Origin: Microvirga puerhi
GTDB taxonomy: Bacteria > Pseudomonadota > Alphaproteobacteria > Rhizobiales > Beijerinckiaceae
Direction: 5' to 3'
NCBI RefSeq assembly: GCF_020089865.1
Contig: NZ_JAIRBM010000021.1
Coordinates: forward strand, 28,360 to 92,359
Length of the DNA: 64,000 nt
How positions within the stretch are numbered: position 1 is the first letter of the stretch; each line of letters starts with the position of its first letter. Shown one piece after another: positions 9,890 through 19,628 of this stretch. The position numbers were made by a program, and so were the translations under genes. The notes beneath the pieces were generated by a model. That model did no database searches. It was not told the origin of the DNA and saw only the letters and a program-made list of their open reading frames with translations.

Positions 9890-10786
9890 TTAGCCCTTCA
9901 CTGCACCGCCACCAACGCCGGCAACGAGATGTTTCTGAAGGAAGAAGAACACGAGAACGATCGGCGCTGCCGTCACGACGCCACCAGCCATCAGGACGCC
10001 CCAATCGGTGGTGTATTGCCCGATCAGCTTGCTGAGACCGAGCGGCAGGGTCCGGTTCTTCTCACTGAGAATGAAGGTGCTCGCATAGAGGAACTCGTTC
10101 CAGCTGTGGATCATGACCCAGGTTGCCACGGCGACTATACCCGGCTGAGCCATAGGCAGGATCACCTTCCAGAACGCCTGCCAGCGCGTGCAGCCATCCA
10201 TACGCGCCGCATCTTCGAGGGAATGCGGCACCTGCGAGAAGAAGCCGCGCATGAGCCACACGCACAACGGCAACATGTAGCTGAGGTAGACTGGAATGAG
10301 GCCGTAGAGGCTATCGAGCCAGCCGAGATAGCGCAGCTGGACATAGAACGGAATCAGCAGCAGCACGGGTGGGAACATCTGGCCGTAGAGCATGAACAAC
10401 GGCAGCATGACCGAACCTTTGAATCGATGCCGCGCCATCGCATAGCCCGCTGTCACAGAGATGAACACGCTGATGAGCGTCACGCTGAGCGTTAGGATCA
10501 GGCTGTTCATGGCGAAGCGCCAGAAATGCGCACTGACCAGGAGATCAACGTAGTTTTGCAGGGTGATCCCTTGTGGAACGATGCTCGGCGGGCGTCGGAA
10601 AATATCTGCCTTGGCTCTGAGGGAGGTAGCGATCATCCAGTAGAATGGAAAAACCGACCATACAAAGGCGACCCACAGAGATACGTAGAGAAGGACGCGC
10701 TTCAGCGCCAGTTTCGGCCGGACCTTGCGCTGCGCCGAAACCTTCGTTGCTGCCGCCGTCGTGGAAGAGGCTACGGATAGACTCAT
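9890..10786 (-). CDS. Carbohydrate ABC transporter permease (MalG/UgpE family)
   Basis: 298-aa inner-membrane permease with six predicted hydrophobic segments. It carries the CUT1 EAA loop around LEDAARMDGCTRWQAFWKVILPMAQPG (near 190-216) and the family TLPLGLSKLIGQY near 245. The start ATG overlaps the upstream permease stop as TGATG. It works with the preceding permease, the binding protein at 11735-12964, and very probably the ATPase encoded divergently at 17618, because the operon has none of its own. Confidence 0.94.
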   Translation of the reverse strand: MSLSVASSTTAAATKVSAQRKVRPKLALKRVLLYVSLWVAFVWSVFPFYWMIATSLRAKADIFRRPPSIVPQGITLQNYVDLLVSAHFWRFAMNSLILTLSVTLISVFISVTAGYAMARHRFKGSVMLPLFMLYGQMFPPVLLLIPFYVQLRYLGWLDSLYGLIPVYLSYMLPLCVWLMRGFFSQVPHSLEDAARMDGCTRWQAFWKVILPMAQPGIVAVATWVMIHSWNEFLYASTFILSEKNRTLPLGLSKLIGQYTTDWGVLMAGGVVTAAPIVLVFFFLQKHLVAGVGGGAVKG

Positions 10787-11733
10787 CAGTCGGCCTCCCG
10801 CGCCTGCATGAGCTTGAGATAGAGAGTCGTGGCAATAACGAGGCCGACGAAGAGCATCGTCGCTACCGCCGAAGCAAGGCCGAGATCAAATCGCTGGAAC
10901 CCGTACTTGTAGGCGAGCGTGAACAAAATCTCCGACGAGTTAAGCGGTCCGCCCTCGGTCATCAGCCAGATGGCGTTAAAGTTGTTCACCGTCAGGATGA
11001 AGGTCAGGACGGCGGCGATGGCGAACGAGACACGGATCTGCGGCAGGATCACATACCAGAGCTTTCGCCAGCCCGAGGCACCGTCCATGGACGCTGCTTC
11101 CAGGATGGAGCGCGGCACGAGTTGCAGCGCTGCAAGAAGGAGGAGCATGACAAAGGGCGTTCCCTTCCAGATACTCTCTACCGTAACAGCGTAGAGCGAG
11201 GTCGCGGTGTCGCCGAGCCATGGGCGATAGGAATCGATGATGCCGAGGCGAACGAGCATCTCGTTTACGATTCCGACGCTCGGATCGTACATCCAGCGCC
11301 AAGTCAATACTGCGACGACGCTCGGAACTACCCACGGCACGAGGATTCCCGACCTGAAAAAACCAATGCCGCGAACCGGCCGATGTAGGAGCAGGGCAAG
11401 AGCGAGGCCAAGGCCAAGCTGGGCGACCACGTTCAGGATCACCCACACCAGCGTGTTGATCGAGGCACGGACGAAGACCGGATCGGCGAAGACACGCTCA
11501 AAATTTTTAAAGCCGACGAAGGTGAAGCTACCACTGTTGAGCTTTCTCAAGGTGACGTCGTAGAAGGACCAGCTGATGCCCGATAGCACGGGATAGACAA
11601 CGACACCGAGCACCAGCAGCACGGCCGGGAAGACCATGAGATAGGGATAGACGCGCGCGCCAAGCCCCGTCTCGAACACAGACGACCAGGTTGGTCTCAG
11701 GCGCAAGGGACGCGGGGCGCGCGCGATGGTCAT
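10786..11733 (-). CDS. Carbohydrate ABC transporter permease (MalF/UgpA family)
   Basis: 315-aa CUT1 permease. It has an N-terminal hydrophobic segment near 30-50, WSFYDVTLRK in the first periplasmic loop, and the EAA loop around LEAASMDGASGWRKLWYVILPQIR (about 213-236). It follows the binding-protein stop by a single base and overlaps the next permease gene by one base, so the three genes are tightly co-translated. Confidence 0.94.
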   Translation of the reverse strand: MTIARAPRPLRLRPTWSSVFETGLGARVYPYLMVFPAVLLVLGVVVYPVLSGISWSFYDVTLRKLNSGSFTFVGFKNFERVFADPVFVRASINTLVWVILNVVAQLGLGLALALLLHRPVRGIGFFRSGILVPWVVPSVVAVLTWRWMYDPSVGIVNEMLVRLGIIDSYRPWLGDTATSLYAVTVESIWKGTPFVMLLLLAALQLVPRSILEAASMDGASGWRKLWYVILPQIRVSFAIAAVLTFILTVNNFNAIWLMTEGGPLNSSEILFTLAYKYGFQRFDLGLASAVATMLFVGLVIATTLYLKLMQAREAD

Positions 11734-11734
11734 C

Positions 11735-12964
11735 TTACTTCTTCTCCAGAAGGCCGGTAATCGCGGTATTGGCCTCGGCCATCGCGTCCTTGGCAGGTTT
11801 GCCGCGGATCACCGCGTCCCACACATTGGCGAATACGTCCGAATGAATCTGCGTCCATTGGGCGACGACGGGACGCGCCCGCCCCGACGAGGCCTGCGCC
11901 ATGAACGGCTGAAGCTGCTTCGGCAGTGCTGCGATCGCTTCCGGGGACGTCGCTGCCGCGGTTGCCGAGAGCCGCTCGTACTTTTGCATGAGAGCGATAC
12001 TGCGCGAGCCAGTGAGCCAGCGCAGCAGCTCGAACGCCGGTTTTTCGACCTTGCTGCCGGCCTTGATCGCGAGATCGTAGCCGCCGATCACGGTGGCCGA
12101 CTTCACCCCGGCTGGCAAAGGATGGACGGAAAACTTCAGATTCGGATTGCCCTTGGTGAATGCCGCAAGCGCCCAGTCGCCGGTGACGACCATACCGGCC
12201 CGTTCCTGGATGAAGGGCGCATGCACCTCGTCCCAATTGCCGGCTGTAAGGACGGAATCGGGCATCGCGCGAGATTGGGTGTAGAGTTTGGCGAGGAAGT
12301 CCACCGCCTCTTCCGCCGCGGGCTCGCCGACCCGGACCTTGCCAGCCTCGTCGACGATCTCGCCGCCGTTCTGCCAGATGAAGCTGTAGAGCTGGAAGGC
12401 GCCCATCCGGTTGCCGCCGAAGCTGACCCCATAGGTCTGCTTGTCCTTATTCGTCATTGCGACGGCGGCGTCGCGGAACTCGGCCCAGTTGCTCGGTGCC
12501 TTCTTGATTCCCGCCTCCGCCAGCATGCGATCGTTGACGAAGAGAGCCACGTTGTTGGTGTAGAGGGGCAGAGCATATTGCTTCTGGTCATAACGTCCGC
12601 TGGCGAGCGGGCCAGGCTGGTACTCCGCCGCGATCGGCGCGGTCTGCGCCGTAATATCGGCCAGAAGTCCGGCATCGGCGAGGCCTGCCACCCAGGCGAT
12701 GTCGAGCGCCATCACGTCCGGGCCGGCGCCGCTCGACAATGCCACGAAGAGATTACGCTCCATCTCCATGTGCGGCACGGCCTGGACCTCGACCGTGTGA
12801 CCCGTCGCCGCTTCGAACGCTTTCAGCTCCGCATAGATCGGCGCGTCCGGACTGGAGGCGAGCGGGCCGTTGACCCACATGACGATGTTGTCGGCAAGAG
12901 CAGGTGCACTCAGTCCAGCCAACAGGGTCGCGGCGATCAGGCCGCGCATTCGGCGCATCTTCAT
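11735..12964 (-). CDS. Sugar ABC transporter periplasmic binding protein
   Basis: 409-aa extracellular solute-binding protein of family 1 (MalE/UgpB-like). It has a clear Sec signal peptide: basic MKMRRMR, a hydrophobic core, and cleavage near ALADN around residue 25. Mature-domain features include ALSSGAGPDVMALDIAWV, LPLYTNNVALFVNDRMLAEAG and the GKVRVGEPAAEEAVDFL helix, all usual for the family. It is coupled to two CUT1 permeases downstream and a GH31 glycosidase upstream, which suggests an alpha-linked oligosaccharide or glycoside ligand. Confidence 0.92.
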   Translation of the reverse strand: MKMRRMRGLIAATLLAGLSAPALADNIVMWVNGPLASSPDAPIYAELKAFEAATGHTVEVQAVPHMEMERNLFVALSSGAGPDVMALDIAWVAGLADAGLLADITAQTAPIAAEYQPGPLASGRYDQKQYALPLYTNNVALFVNDRMLAEAGIKKAPSNWAEFRDAAVAMTNKDKQTYGVSFGGNRMGAFQLYSFIWQNGGEIVDEAGKVRVGEPAAEEAVDFLAKLYTQSRAMPDSVLTAGNWDEVHAPFIQERAGMVVTGDWALAAFTKGNPNLKFSVHPLPAGVKSATVIGGYDLAIKAGSKVEKPAFELLRWLTGSRSIALMQKYERLSATAAATSPEAIAALPKQLQPFMAQASSGRARPVVAQWTQIHSDVFANVWDAVIRGKPAKDAMAEANTAITGLLEKK

Positions 12965-13003
12965 TGTTTCCTCCGGTCCTTATCGGTTCTTAGATCATCG
13001 TTG

Positions 13004-14998
13004 CTAGGCGTCGAGCGGCATGTCCTCCGCTCCGTTCCGGGTCGGCGCGGACCAGGCAATGTCCGTGCCGAACCAGGTCTCCATGTCCTTAGTCGCGATG
13101 TGCGCCGGCGCCGCAGTGCTCTGTCCCGTTCCTACGCAGCCGACGACAGCGATGTCCCAATCCGCATCTTTCGTATCCGTCAGCGGGCCGGCGGGCCGGC
13201 TGAAGACGAGCTTCGCGGCACTCTTCTTTCGACTATCGAGCGCAAGCAGAAACGCTGCCCCATGCCGTACGAAGATCGGAACCGCATCGAGCGGCACGTC
13301 GTGAACGCGCCACGTTGGGCCAGTCACCCATGTCTTGGCGAGTACGTCATACCATTCGCCCGGCGGCACGTAGACTGCGCGGGTATTGCCGTAGAACGCC
13401 ACAGGCGCGACGAGAAGGTCATCACCCAGCATGTACTGTTGATCCCAGTCGTTAATCGTACTCCAATCGATCTCCGGAAAGGCGAGGGGCATCATGCGCA
13501 GCAGCGGCAAGCCGCCTTGAGATGCGATGCGGCCATAGTGCTGGAAGACCGGCAACAATGCGAGGTGAAGCTTGGCGTAGCTGCCGTAGACGGCGAGCGC
13601 ATCCGGTCCCATGTCCCACGGCTCGCGGCAGCCGAGCCCATGCAGCATCATCAGGGGTGTGAAGCAAGAGAATTGCGCCCAGCGTGCGAAGACCTGTGTC
13701 GTCGGCGTGCCGAAATAACCGCCGAGATCGCTGCCGACGAAAGACCAGCCGGACAGGGCGGCGCTCTGCGCCGCGCGGATCGCCGACGGCAGTCCGGTCT
13801 TAGGGCAGAAGTCCGAGGTCTGATCCCCGCTCCAGATCGGCGCCCGCACCCGCGGCGAGCCCGAGCGGCTGATGATCGCGGGAACCGTACCGTCGAAAGC
13901 TTCGATCGTCGCCTCAAGGTAATGGCGCACGAAGGCGTTGTGGGCGCGCCCGCCAGTCTCACCGGAACGCAGCACTGCGTGTTCCGGAAGTTGCTCGCCG
14001 AAATCGACCTTGAATCCCCTGATCCCGCTCTTGAGGAGAATGCGCAGATGACCCGACCACCACTCGCGGGCTGGTGCGTAGGAGAAATCGATCAGCGCCG
14101 CCACCACGTTGGGATTGGCTCCGGGACGCCGGGTGATAAGATTCCCGGCGCCGTCGACGATGACATAGCCGTTCGCCTTCGCTTCTTCGAACGAGCGCGT
14201 ACCAACGACCACCCACGGACAGAGCCACAAATAGATGCCTGTCCCTTCATCGGCCATGTCGGCGACCATGCCCCAGGCATCAGGATATTTCTTGGCATCG
14301 AAGGTGAAGGAATGGACTTCGCTCGCCCAGTAGGCGTCGATCAGCTTCACGGCGAGGGGGAGGCCGAGATCCGCATGGCCGACGCGATCCGCAGCGACGG
14401 TCGCGGCGTTCTCGATTCGCCAGTCGCCAGCTTTCCAGAGACCGAAGAAGTCGTCATCCGGCATGAGCGGCGGCCCAATGCGGCGGATCAGGGCGTCGTA
14501 GAGTTCCGGTAGGGTGCCGCGGTGAATTTCGACTACGAGGCGATCACCTTCAACCTGGACCCTGAGCATGTTGGGATCGAAAGGCGCAGCGACATGGAAT
14601 ACGGCTGGCGCCTCGTCAGTCAGGAGCAGGGCGTAGCCGAGCGTCGTTGCGATCCACGGACTTGGCAGATAGGTGCCGTTCCCGAGCCCGAAATTCTCAA
14701 GGTAGTAGCGAACCGATTGGCCTTTGAGATCCAGAGTCTCGAAACGCTCGCCACCACCGAAGGCTTGGAACCGCGTGGGAACGGGAAAGGCGACTTCGAC
14801 AGCGGCAGCGCCAGGGCGGTGGACAGCGATCGTGATCCGATTGCCGTCCTCGTGACGCTCGATGGAGACCTCCGGACTGTTTTCGTCGAACGGCATCGTG
14901 GTCCACGATCCGCCGGGTGAGCGCCAGCCGACGAGGGCAGGCCGGTGCGCGGCATTCTGCGGAGATACGAGCGGTGCGGAGGCAAGCGTATCAGGCAT
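13004..14998 (-). CDS. Glycoside hydrolase family 31 enzyme (alpha-glycosidase)
   Basis: 664-aa GH31 enzyme with an N-terminal beta-sandwich, a (beta/alpha)8 barrel, and C-terminal sheets. The nucleophile is Asp332 in GFKVDFGE and the acid/base is Asp392 in IWSGDQTSDF. LGGYFG and CFTPLMMLHG match the usual +1/-1 wall segments. No signal peptide, so it acts on the imported glycoside in the cytoplasm. GH31 includes alpha-glucosidases, alpha-xylosidases and sulfoquinovosidases; the WSGDQ context is compatible with several and I do not choose. Overlaps the upstream isomerase-like gene by 8 bp. Confidence 0.92.
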   Translation of the reverse strand: MPDTLASAPLVSPQNAAHRPALVGWRSPGGSWTTMPFDENSPEVSIERHEDGNRITIAVHRPGAAAVEVAFPVPTRFQAFGGGERFETLDLKGQSVRYYLENFGLGNGTYLPSPWIATTLGYALLLTDEAPAVFHVAAPFDPNMLRVQVEGDRLVVEIHRGTLPELYDALIRRIGPPLMPDDDFFGLWKAGDWRIENAATVAADRVGHADLGLPLAVKLIDAYWASEVHSFTFDAKKYPDAWGMVADMADEGTGIYLWLCPWVVVGTRSFEEAKANGYVIVDGAGNLITRRPGANPNVVAALIDFSYAPAREWWSGHLRILLKSGIRGFKVDFGEQLPEHAVLRSGETGGRAHNAFVRHYLEATIEAFDGTVPAIISRSGSPRVRAPIWSGDQTSDFCPKTGLPSAIRAAQSAALSGWSFVGSDLGGYFGTPTTQVFARWAQFSCFTPLMMLHGLGCREPWDMGPDALAVYGSYAKLHLALLPVFQHYGRIASQGGLPLLRMMPLAFPEIDWSTINDWDQQYMLGDDLLVAPVAFYGNTRAVYVPPGEWYDVLAKTWVTGPTWRVHDVPLDAVPIFVRHGAAFLLALDSRKKSAAKLVFSRPAGPLTDTKDADWDIAVVGCVGTGQSTAAPAHIATKDMETWFGTDIAWSAPTRNGAEDMPLDA

Positions 14999-16346
14999 GG
15001 TCCACCGTCACTCCAAGTTGCCGACCGAGATGAGCCGCGGCACTCGCCCAGCGGCCATAGATTGCAGTCACGTGATGCTCGTAGCCGGCATCGATAAAAT
15101 GGCGCATGAGGGCCTCGGCGGAGACTTGTGCGGGCCTGAAGAAGCCCGCGGCCCGGTTCGCCGCCGAATGCTCCGTGAGGATTTCGCCCTCTGAAACGAA
15201 GAGACGCAGAGCGCCGTCGGCACGCAAGGAAAGTCGTAAGAGGGTCATCGCTCCTGCCTGCAGCGGGAAGCTTTCTTGTTTGAGCGCGGCATCGAGGGAG
15301 CGAGGCCCGTTAGCGAGACGCGGGCTGACGCCGTAATGCCAGAGAACGAGGCGGTTATTCGCTCGGTCGAGGCCTGAGATGTCCGTCAGGAACGGAAGAG
15401 AGGTGGGATCGAAGGCCCGCACCGCGAGCGCTGTGACAGCGCCCATCACGTCGCCCTCCGGCGCGACGGGCGTTTCGCGCTCGGCAAGCTCTCCAAGCGC
15501 GGCCCAGGTGCCCTTGAAATCGGCGCCATAAAGAAGCTCCGGCCAATCGCGCAGGGCCACGGCGTCCGCGGAGATCCGGTCGAGACCGGCTTTCAGTCGG
15601 GCGAAGGTGGCGCCGAGGATCCGCTGGCTCTCCTTAGCGTCGCCCGCGTCGAAACGGGCCTCGCTCCAGCGCGCCGCGGCAGCGTCTTCCGCCGCAGGAT
15701 CGGCAACGCATCCTTCGATGAAACGCACAAGCGTGGTCTGTTCGATGGTAATCCCGAGAGCCCGGCGCACAGCCCACGGATCGACTGCCAGGTTCGTGAA
15801 CCAGTCGGCGTGGGCGCCGACGAGGGCGATTCTCGCACCTGTGATCGCTCGGTGGGCCCTGGCGGCGGCGGCGAAGGCGGCGACCTCCTGAGCCACGGCC
15901 GGATCTTCGGGATTGCCGAGGATGAAGGAGAAGCGATGCCCGAAGCGGGTGAGGGTGGAAGCCCATAGCTGCGCACCGCACAGGGAGTTCGTGACGATCG
16001 CATCCGTTTCCTCGAGAGCCCAGAGAGCGAGGGGGAGCGAGCGACCCTTGAGCGTGTCGAGAAGCGCGTGGAGCAGATCCGCCGTACAGAACGTGGCGAG
16101 CTGGATCACGAGCCCATCGAGATGGTCGAGATCGAGGCCATCGAGCGCCTTGGCGCAACTCGCCCTGTCATATGCAAGGGTGCCGGCGATCGTCAGCCGG
16201 CCTGCCAAGTCTCCCTCGGTTGCAAAAGCTTCCGTCCGTACCAGGAGATCACGGGCTGCGGCCTCTGAGAAGAGCGGCGAGGCGACGAAGAGAACACCGA
16301 CCCGTCTGTCGCTGCGGTCGATCACGGTCCGGTTTCGCGTCAGCAT
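14991..16346 (-). CDS. L-fucose/L-arabinose isomerase-family protein
   Basis: 451-aa protein resembling the FucI/AraA fold. It has an N-terminal Rossmann-like region (VGVLFVASPLF), a central ALWALEETDAIVTNSLCGAQLWAS segment, and a C-terminal block where PEGDVMGAVTALAV and LWHYGVSP correspond to the Glu and His metal-site regions of fucose isomerases. It directly abuts the ROK gene (TGA followed by ATG) and overlaps the GH31 gene. Probably isomerises the sugar released by the GH31 enzyme, but many members of this family have no tested activity. Confidence 0.75.
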   Translation of the reverse strand: MLTRNRTVIDRSDRRVGVLFVASPLFSEAAARDLLVRTEAFATEGDLAGRLTIAGTLAYDRASCAKALDGLDLDHLDGLVIQLATFCTADLLHALLDTLKGRSLPLALWALEETDAIVTNSLCGAQLWASTLTRFGHRFSFILGNPEDPAVAQEVAAFAAAARAHRAITGARIALVGAHADWFTNLAVDPWAVRRALGITIEQTTLVRFIEGCVADPAAEDAAAARWSEARFDAGDAKESQRILGATFARLKAGLDRISADAVALRDWPELLYGADFKGTWAALGELAERETPVAPEGDVMGAVTALAVRAFDPTSLPFLTDISGLDRANNRLVLWHYGVSPRLANGPRSLDAALKQESFPLQAGAMTLLRLSLRADGALRLFVSEGEILTEHSAANRAAGFFRPAQVSAEALMRHFIDAGYEHHVTAIYGRWASAAAHLGRQLGVTVDHA

Positions 16347-17543
16347 TCAGGCAATCTCCTCGAGAGCGGTCTGTGGGTCCGTTCTCGGGTCGAGCCCGCC
16401 GCTGCGAACGAAACAATAGGCTGCGTAGTAGAGCGCCGCCCGCGGATCGTTGCCGATGGAGGGCGCGATGAAGGACAAAGCGAGCCGGCTGGCGTCGTAG
16501 CCGCCGAGAAGGCTCTCGTTCAGGCCGTCGAGGATGGCGAGGCGGTCTTCGGACGGCATCAGGGATGGCCATCCACTGATCACCACGGACGACAGAGGAT
16601 GGAGGTTGAGCGCATTTCCAAGACCAAGCCCGAGGAGGAGCAGCCGTTCCCGCAACGCCTCGCGCATCCCAGCGCCGAGATCGAGCATATCGATAAAGCT
16701 GTCGCCCTTGCTAAGGATGTCGCTGTCCGGGACTCCGATAATCTTGGAGATTGCTCTTAAGGACGTGTAGGCCTCGACGCAGCCCCGGTGTCCGCAGCGG
16801 CAAGCGAGACCACCGCGTTCAATGACCATGTGCCCGAGTTCGAAGGCGGAGAAAGCATCGACCGGGGTCGTCTCGTCGACGATAACGCCGGCGACTCCAT
16901 GGCCGACGAAGAGAAAGAGATGGTCGCTCGCGACCGGATAGATGCCAGTACGCGAATAACGATGGAACGCCGCCTGCGCCACGACCGCGTTGGTCACCGC
17001 GACCGGAACATCGCCGAAGATCTCGTCGATGAAGCGGGTCAGGCGGGGCATGTCCCAGGGAAAGATCGGATTCCCGGCAGCGCCGCGCCCATATCCGGGA
17101 ATGGCGACGGCGGCCTGACTGAGGATGAGACCGCGCTGGTCGGTCCATTCCTGCATGGCCGCAACGCTTTCCTGAAAGAGGTGCTCGAACTCGTCCTGGC
17201 CGAGCTGACCGGAGACGGGCATTCTGTCGACATAGTCGAGGGTGCCGGTCAGATCCCCCACCCCGACCGAGAGGCGGTTGTTGGACAGCTCGATCCCGGC
17301 CACGGCAACATTCTTACTTAGTGTAATGAGTGCCGTCGGGCCGCCGACATAGGGGGCAGAGCGACGAACCTCTTCAACGACACGCTCCTTGCGGAGCTCT
17401 GACAGAATGCGGGAGATGCTGGCTTCCGTCAGCTTCGTTTCCCGAGCCAGTACAGGCCGAAATGCACCGCCGGTGCGCAGCAGGCTCTCGAGCACGCTCG
17501 CCCGCGTCTCCCGCCTGCTCCTCGGTACAAAGCGTCCCGACAT
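16347..17543 (-). CDS. ROK-family transcriptional repressor
   Basis: 398-aa NagC/XylR-like regulator. An N-terminal winged HTH (about 14-60, with [17 protein letters not shown]) is followed by a ROK sugar-kinase-like domain with the zinc motif [12 protein letters not shown] near 248-259. First gene of the minus-strand glycoside operon; its start is 74 bp from the divergent ATPase start. The palindrome in that gap is the obvious operator, so it probably represses both arms and releases when the sugar ligand binds. Confidence 0.93.
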   Translation of the reverse strand: MSGRFVPRSRRETRASVLESLLRTGGAFRPVLARETKLTEASISRILSELRKERVVEEVRRSAPYVGGPTALITLSKNVAVAGIELSNNRLSVGVGDLTGTLDYVDRMPVSGQLGQDEFEHLFQESVAAMQEWTDQRGLILSQAAVAIPGYGRGAAGNPIFPWDMPRLTRFIDEIFGDVPVAVTNAVVAQAAFHRYSRTGIYPVASDHLFLFVGHGVAGVIVDETTPVDAFSAFELGHMVIERGGLACRCGHRGCVEAYTSLRAISKIIGVPDSDILSKGDSFIDMLDLGAGMREALRERLLLLGLGLGNALNLHPLSSVVISGWPSLMPSEDRLAILDGLNESLLGGYDASRLALSFIAPSIGNDPRAALYYAAYCFVRSGGLDPRTDPQTALEEIA

Positions 17544-17560
17544 CCCGCACCCAGCAATGT

Positions 17561-17573
17561 TTACACTGTGTAA
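17561..17573. promoter_or_regulatory. Candidate ROK operator, palindrome TTACACTGTGTAA
   Basis: A perfect 13-bp palindrome (6-bp arms, one central base) lies in the 74-bp gap between the divergent ROK and ATPase genes. This gap is AT-rich compared with its surroundings. A related degenerate copy, TTACTTAGTGTAA, lies at 17314-17326 inside the ROK coding region, suggesting a second half-site and possible looping. Assignment to the adjacent ROK protein is inferred from position only. Confidence 0.6.
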
Positions 17574-17617
17574 TTATCGTGCTTACAATCAAACAAATGT
17601 CAATGGGGAGGGATCGC

Positions 17618-18715
17618 GTGGCGGAACTGACACTGCGAGCGGTGGAGAAACGCTTCGGGGCTGTGCAGGCGGTCAAGGCCGTCGATCTCGACGTTGCCGA
17701 TGGTGAATTCGTCGTGCTTGTCGGGCCCTCCGGTTGCGGCAAGAGCACGTTGCTGCGGATGATCGCCGGTCTCGAGGACATTTCGGACGGCGAAATTCTG
17801 CTGGACGGGCGCAACCTCAACGCGGTGGCGCCGCGAGACCGCGACATGGCAATGGTCTTCCAGGACTACGCGCTCTATCCGCACATGACGGTGGCGGAGA
17901 ATCTCGGCTTTGCCCTGAAGATGCGCGACATGGCGGCAAGCGAGATCGAGGCAAAGGTGAATGAGGTCGCCGCCATGCTCGAACTTGACGCGCTGCTGCA
18001 TCGCAAGCCCCGCGCCCTGTCCGGTGGCCAGCGCCAGCGGGTCGCCCTCGGTCGGGCTCTGATCCGGGACCCTAAGGTGTTCCTCTTCGACGAGCCGTTG
18101 TCGAACCTCGATGCGAAGCTGCGTGTCGGAATGCGGATGGAGATCCGCAAGCTTCAGGCGGCGCTGCGCACCACCAGCATTTACGTGACGCACGACCAGA
18201 TCGAAGCAATGACGATGGCGGACCGCATTGTCGTCCTGAAGCTCGGCGAGGTGCAGCAGATTGGAACCCCCATCGAGATCTATCAGCGCCCGGTCAACAG
18301 CTTCGTCGGGACCTTCATAGGTTCGCCTCCCATGAGCCTTTCAAAGGCGGACGTGCGTTACGAAGGCGAGGCCGCATTCCTTGGGTTTGGGCGCGGGCAG
18401 GAGATCCGGCTTCCGTCGGACCGGGCCGCTGTCTTGCGCAGCGCAGCGATCGCGCAGATCGAAGTCGGGCTTCGCGCCGAACACATTGCCCTCGCCGATG
18501 GAGGCGGGGAGGACGAGGCTACCTTCCTATCGGACGTGATCCTGGTCGAGGAACATGGGGCGGATTCCATCGCAGTCGTCCGTCTCGGTGATCACGAAGT
18601 CATGGCTCGGGTCAAGCCGGGCGGGGTCCACACTGGCGACAAGGGACGGCGTTTCGAAATGGACGTAGCGGCGCTGCACCTGTTCCATCCCGAGAAGGGT
18701 GGCCGCCTTGGCTGA
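17618..18715 (+). CDS. Sugar ABC transporter ATP-binding protein (MalK/UgpC family)
   Basis: 365-aa ATPase. Walker [10 protein letters not shown] (near 37-45), Q-loop [11 protein letters not shown], signature LSGGQRQR, Walker [17 protein letters not shown] and the switch His in [10 protein letters not shown] are all present, followed by a TOBE/OB C-terminal domain. I start at GTG 17618 because GGGGAGG lies six bases upstream; in-frame ATGs further upstream overlap the Shine-Dalgarno. It is the only ATPase of the cluster and presumably energises the permeases at 9890-11733. Confidence 0.95.
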   Translation: MAELTLRAVEKRFGAVQAVKAVDLDVADGEFVVLVGPSGCGKSTLLRMIAGLEDISDGEILLDGRNLNAVAPRDRDMAMVFQDYALYPHMTVAENLGFALKMRDMAASEIEAKVNEVAAMLELDALLHRKPRALSGGQRQRVALGRALIRDPKVFLFDEPLSNLDAKLRVGMRMEIRKLQAALRTTSIYVTHDQIEAMTMADRIVVLKLGEVQQIGTPIEIYQRPVNSFVGTFIGSPPMSLSKADVRYEGEAAFLGFGRGQEIRLPSDRAAVLRSAAIAQIEVGLRAEHIALADGGGEDEATFLSDVILVEEHGADSIAVVRLGDHEVMARVKPGGVHTGDKGRRFEMDVAALHLFHPEKGGRLG

Positions 18716-19628
18716 GGCGCAGGGCGAAGTCTTCTGCGTTGGCCTTGCGATCGAGGACACGATCCTGCGCGTCGACGCTATCCCGACTCAGCCGGTCAAA
18801 CTCTATGCCAAGCACCGGCGGACGATCGGTGGCGGTCCGGCCGCCACAGCGAGCGTCGCCATCGCACGTCTTGGCGGCCGCGTGGCCTTCGCTGGTCGCT
18901 CGGGGGACGATGCCGTCGGTGTGGCTCTGCGAGCGGAGCTGGCAGGGGAGGGGGTCGACACGTCATGGTACCGCTCATTTCCTGGCTTTCACTCGCCGAG
19001 TTCCGTGATTCTCGTCGACGATGCGGGTGATCGCCTCATCGTCGCCTACGCAGACCCGGCCCTACCGACGACGGCCGACTGGCTCGCCCCACCGCACCTC
19101 GGCGACGCACTTCTATGTGACTTATCCTGGCCCCAAGGGGCTTTGAGATGTCTCGAGCGTGCGCGGCAGGATGGCATCCCGGCCGTTCTTGACGCCGACA
19201 TTTCTCGTCACGGCCGGGACGCCGTCGCCCCCTTGATCGAGGCCGCCGACCATGTGGTATTCTCGCGGCCTGGCCTTGCGCAGTTTGCCGGCACGGAGGA
19301 GATCGGTGCGGGCCTCAAAGCCGCGGCGCGGCCCACCCATGTCCTCGTCGGCGTTACGGATGGGGAGGCGGGATTCTACTGGCTCCGCCGCGACGGCACT
19401 CTCTGCAACCGGCGCCCACCGGCGGTGAAGGTAGTCGACACGGTCGGCGCGGGAGACGCCTTCCATGGCGCCCTAGCACTCGCCCTCGCGCGCCGCTGGC
19501 CACTTGAGCGCGCCATCGATTTCGCCAACGCGGTGGCAGCGTTAAAGTGCACTGTCCCCGGAGGGCGAGCCGGGCTGCCATCGGCGAACGACCTTTATCG
19601 TTTCGACCACTCATTCGCACAGACGTGA
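18699..19628 (+). CDS. PfkB-family carbohydrate kinase
   Basis: 309-aa ribokinase-like sugar kinase. N-terminal [17 protein letters not shown] (near 45) is the PfkB substrate-binding signature, and [13 protein letters not shown] near 246-258 holds the catalytic Asp and anion hole. The start shown is GTG 18699, overlapping the ATPase stop by 17 bp; TTG 18708 is an alternative with GAGAAGG better spaced. It likely phosphorylates the keto-sugar from the isomerase-like protein. No aldolase is encoded nearby. Confidence 0.9.
   Translation: MAALAEAQGEVFCVGLAIEDTILRVDAIPTQPVKLYAKHRRTIGGGPAATASVAIARLGGRVAFAGRSGDDAVGVALRAELAGEGVDTSWYRSFPGFHSPSSVILVDDAGDRLIVAYADPALPTTADWLAPPHLGDALLCDLSWPQGALRCLERARQDGIPAVLDADISRHGRDAVAPLIEAADHVVFSRPGLAQFAGTEEIGAGLKAAARPTHVLVGVTDGEAGFYWLRRDGTLCNRRPPAVKVVDTVGAGDAFHGALALALARRWPLERAIDFANAVAALKCTVPGGRAGLPSANDLYRFDHSFAQT

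Noticed and set aside
11726..14512. A 928-codon plus-strand open frame opposite the binding-protein and GH31 genes
   Set aside because: It is an antisense shadow: Arg/His/Gly-rich, no recognisable domain, and both minus-strand genes beneath it have intact motifs and signal peptide.
13004..14998. Assigning the GH31 enzyme as a sulfoquinovosidase
   Set aside because: The WSGDQ context is shared with several GH31 groups, and no sulfoglycolysis gene (sulfo-sugar dehydrogenase, monooxygenase or aldolase) is nearby.
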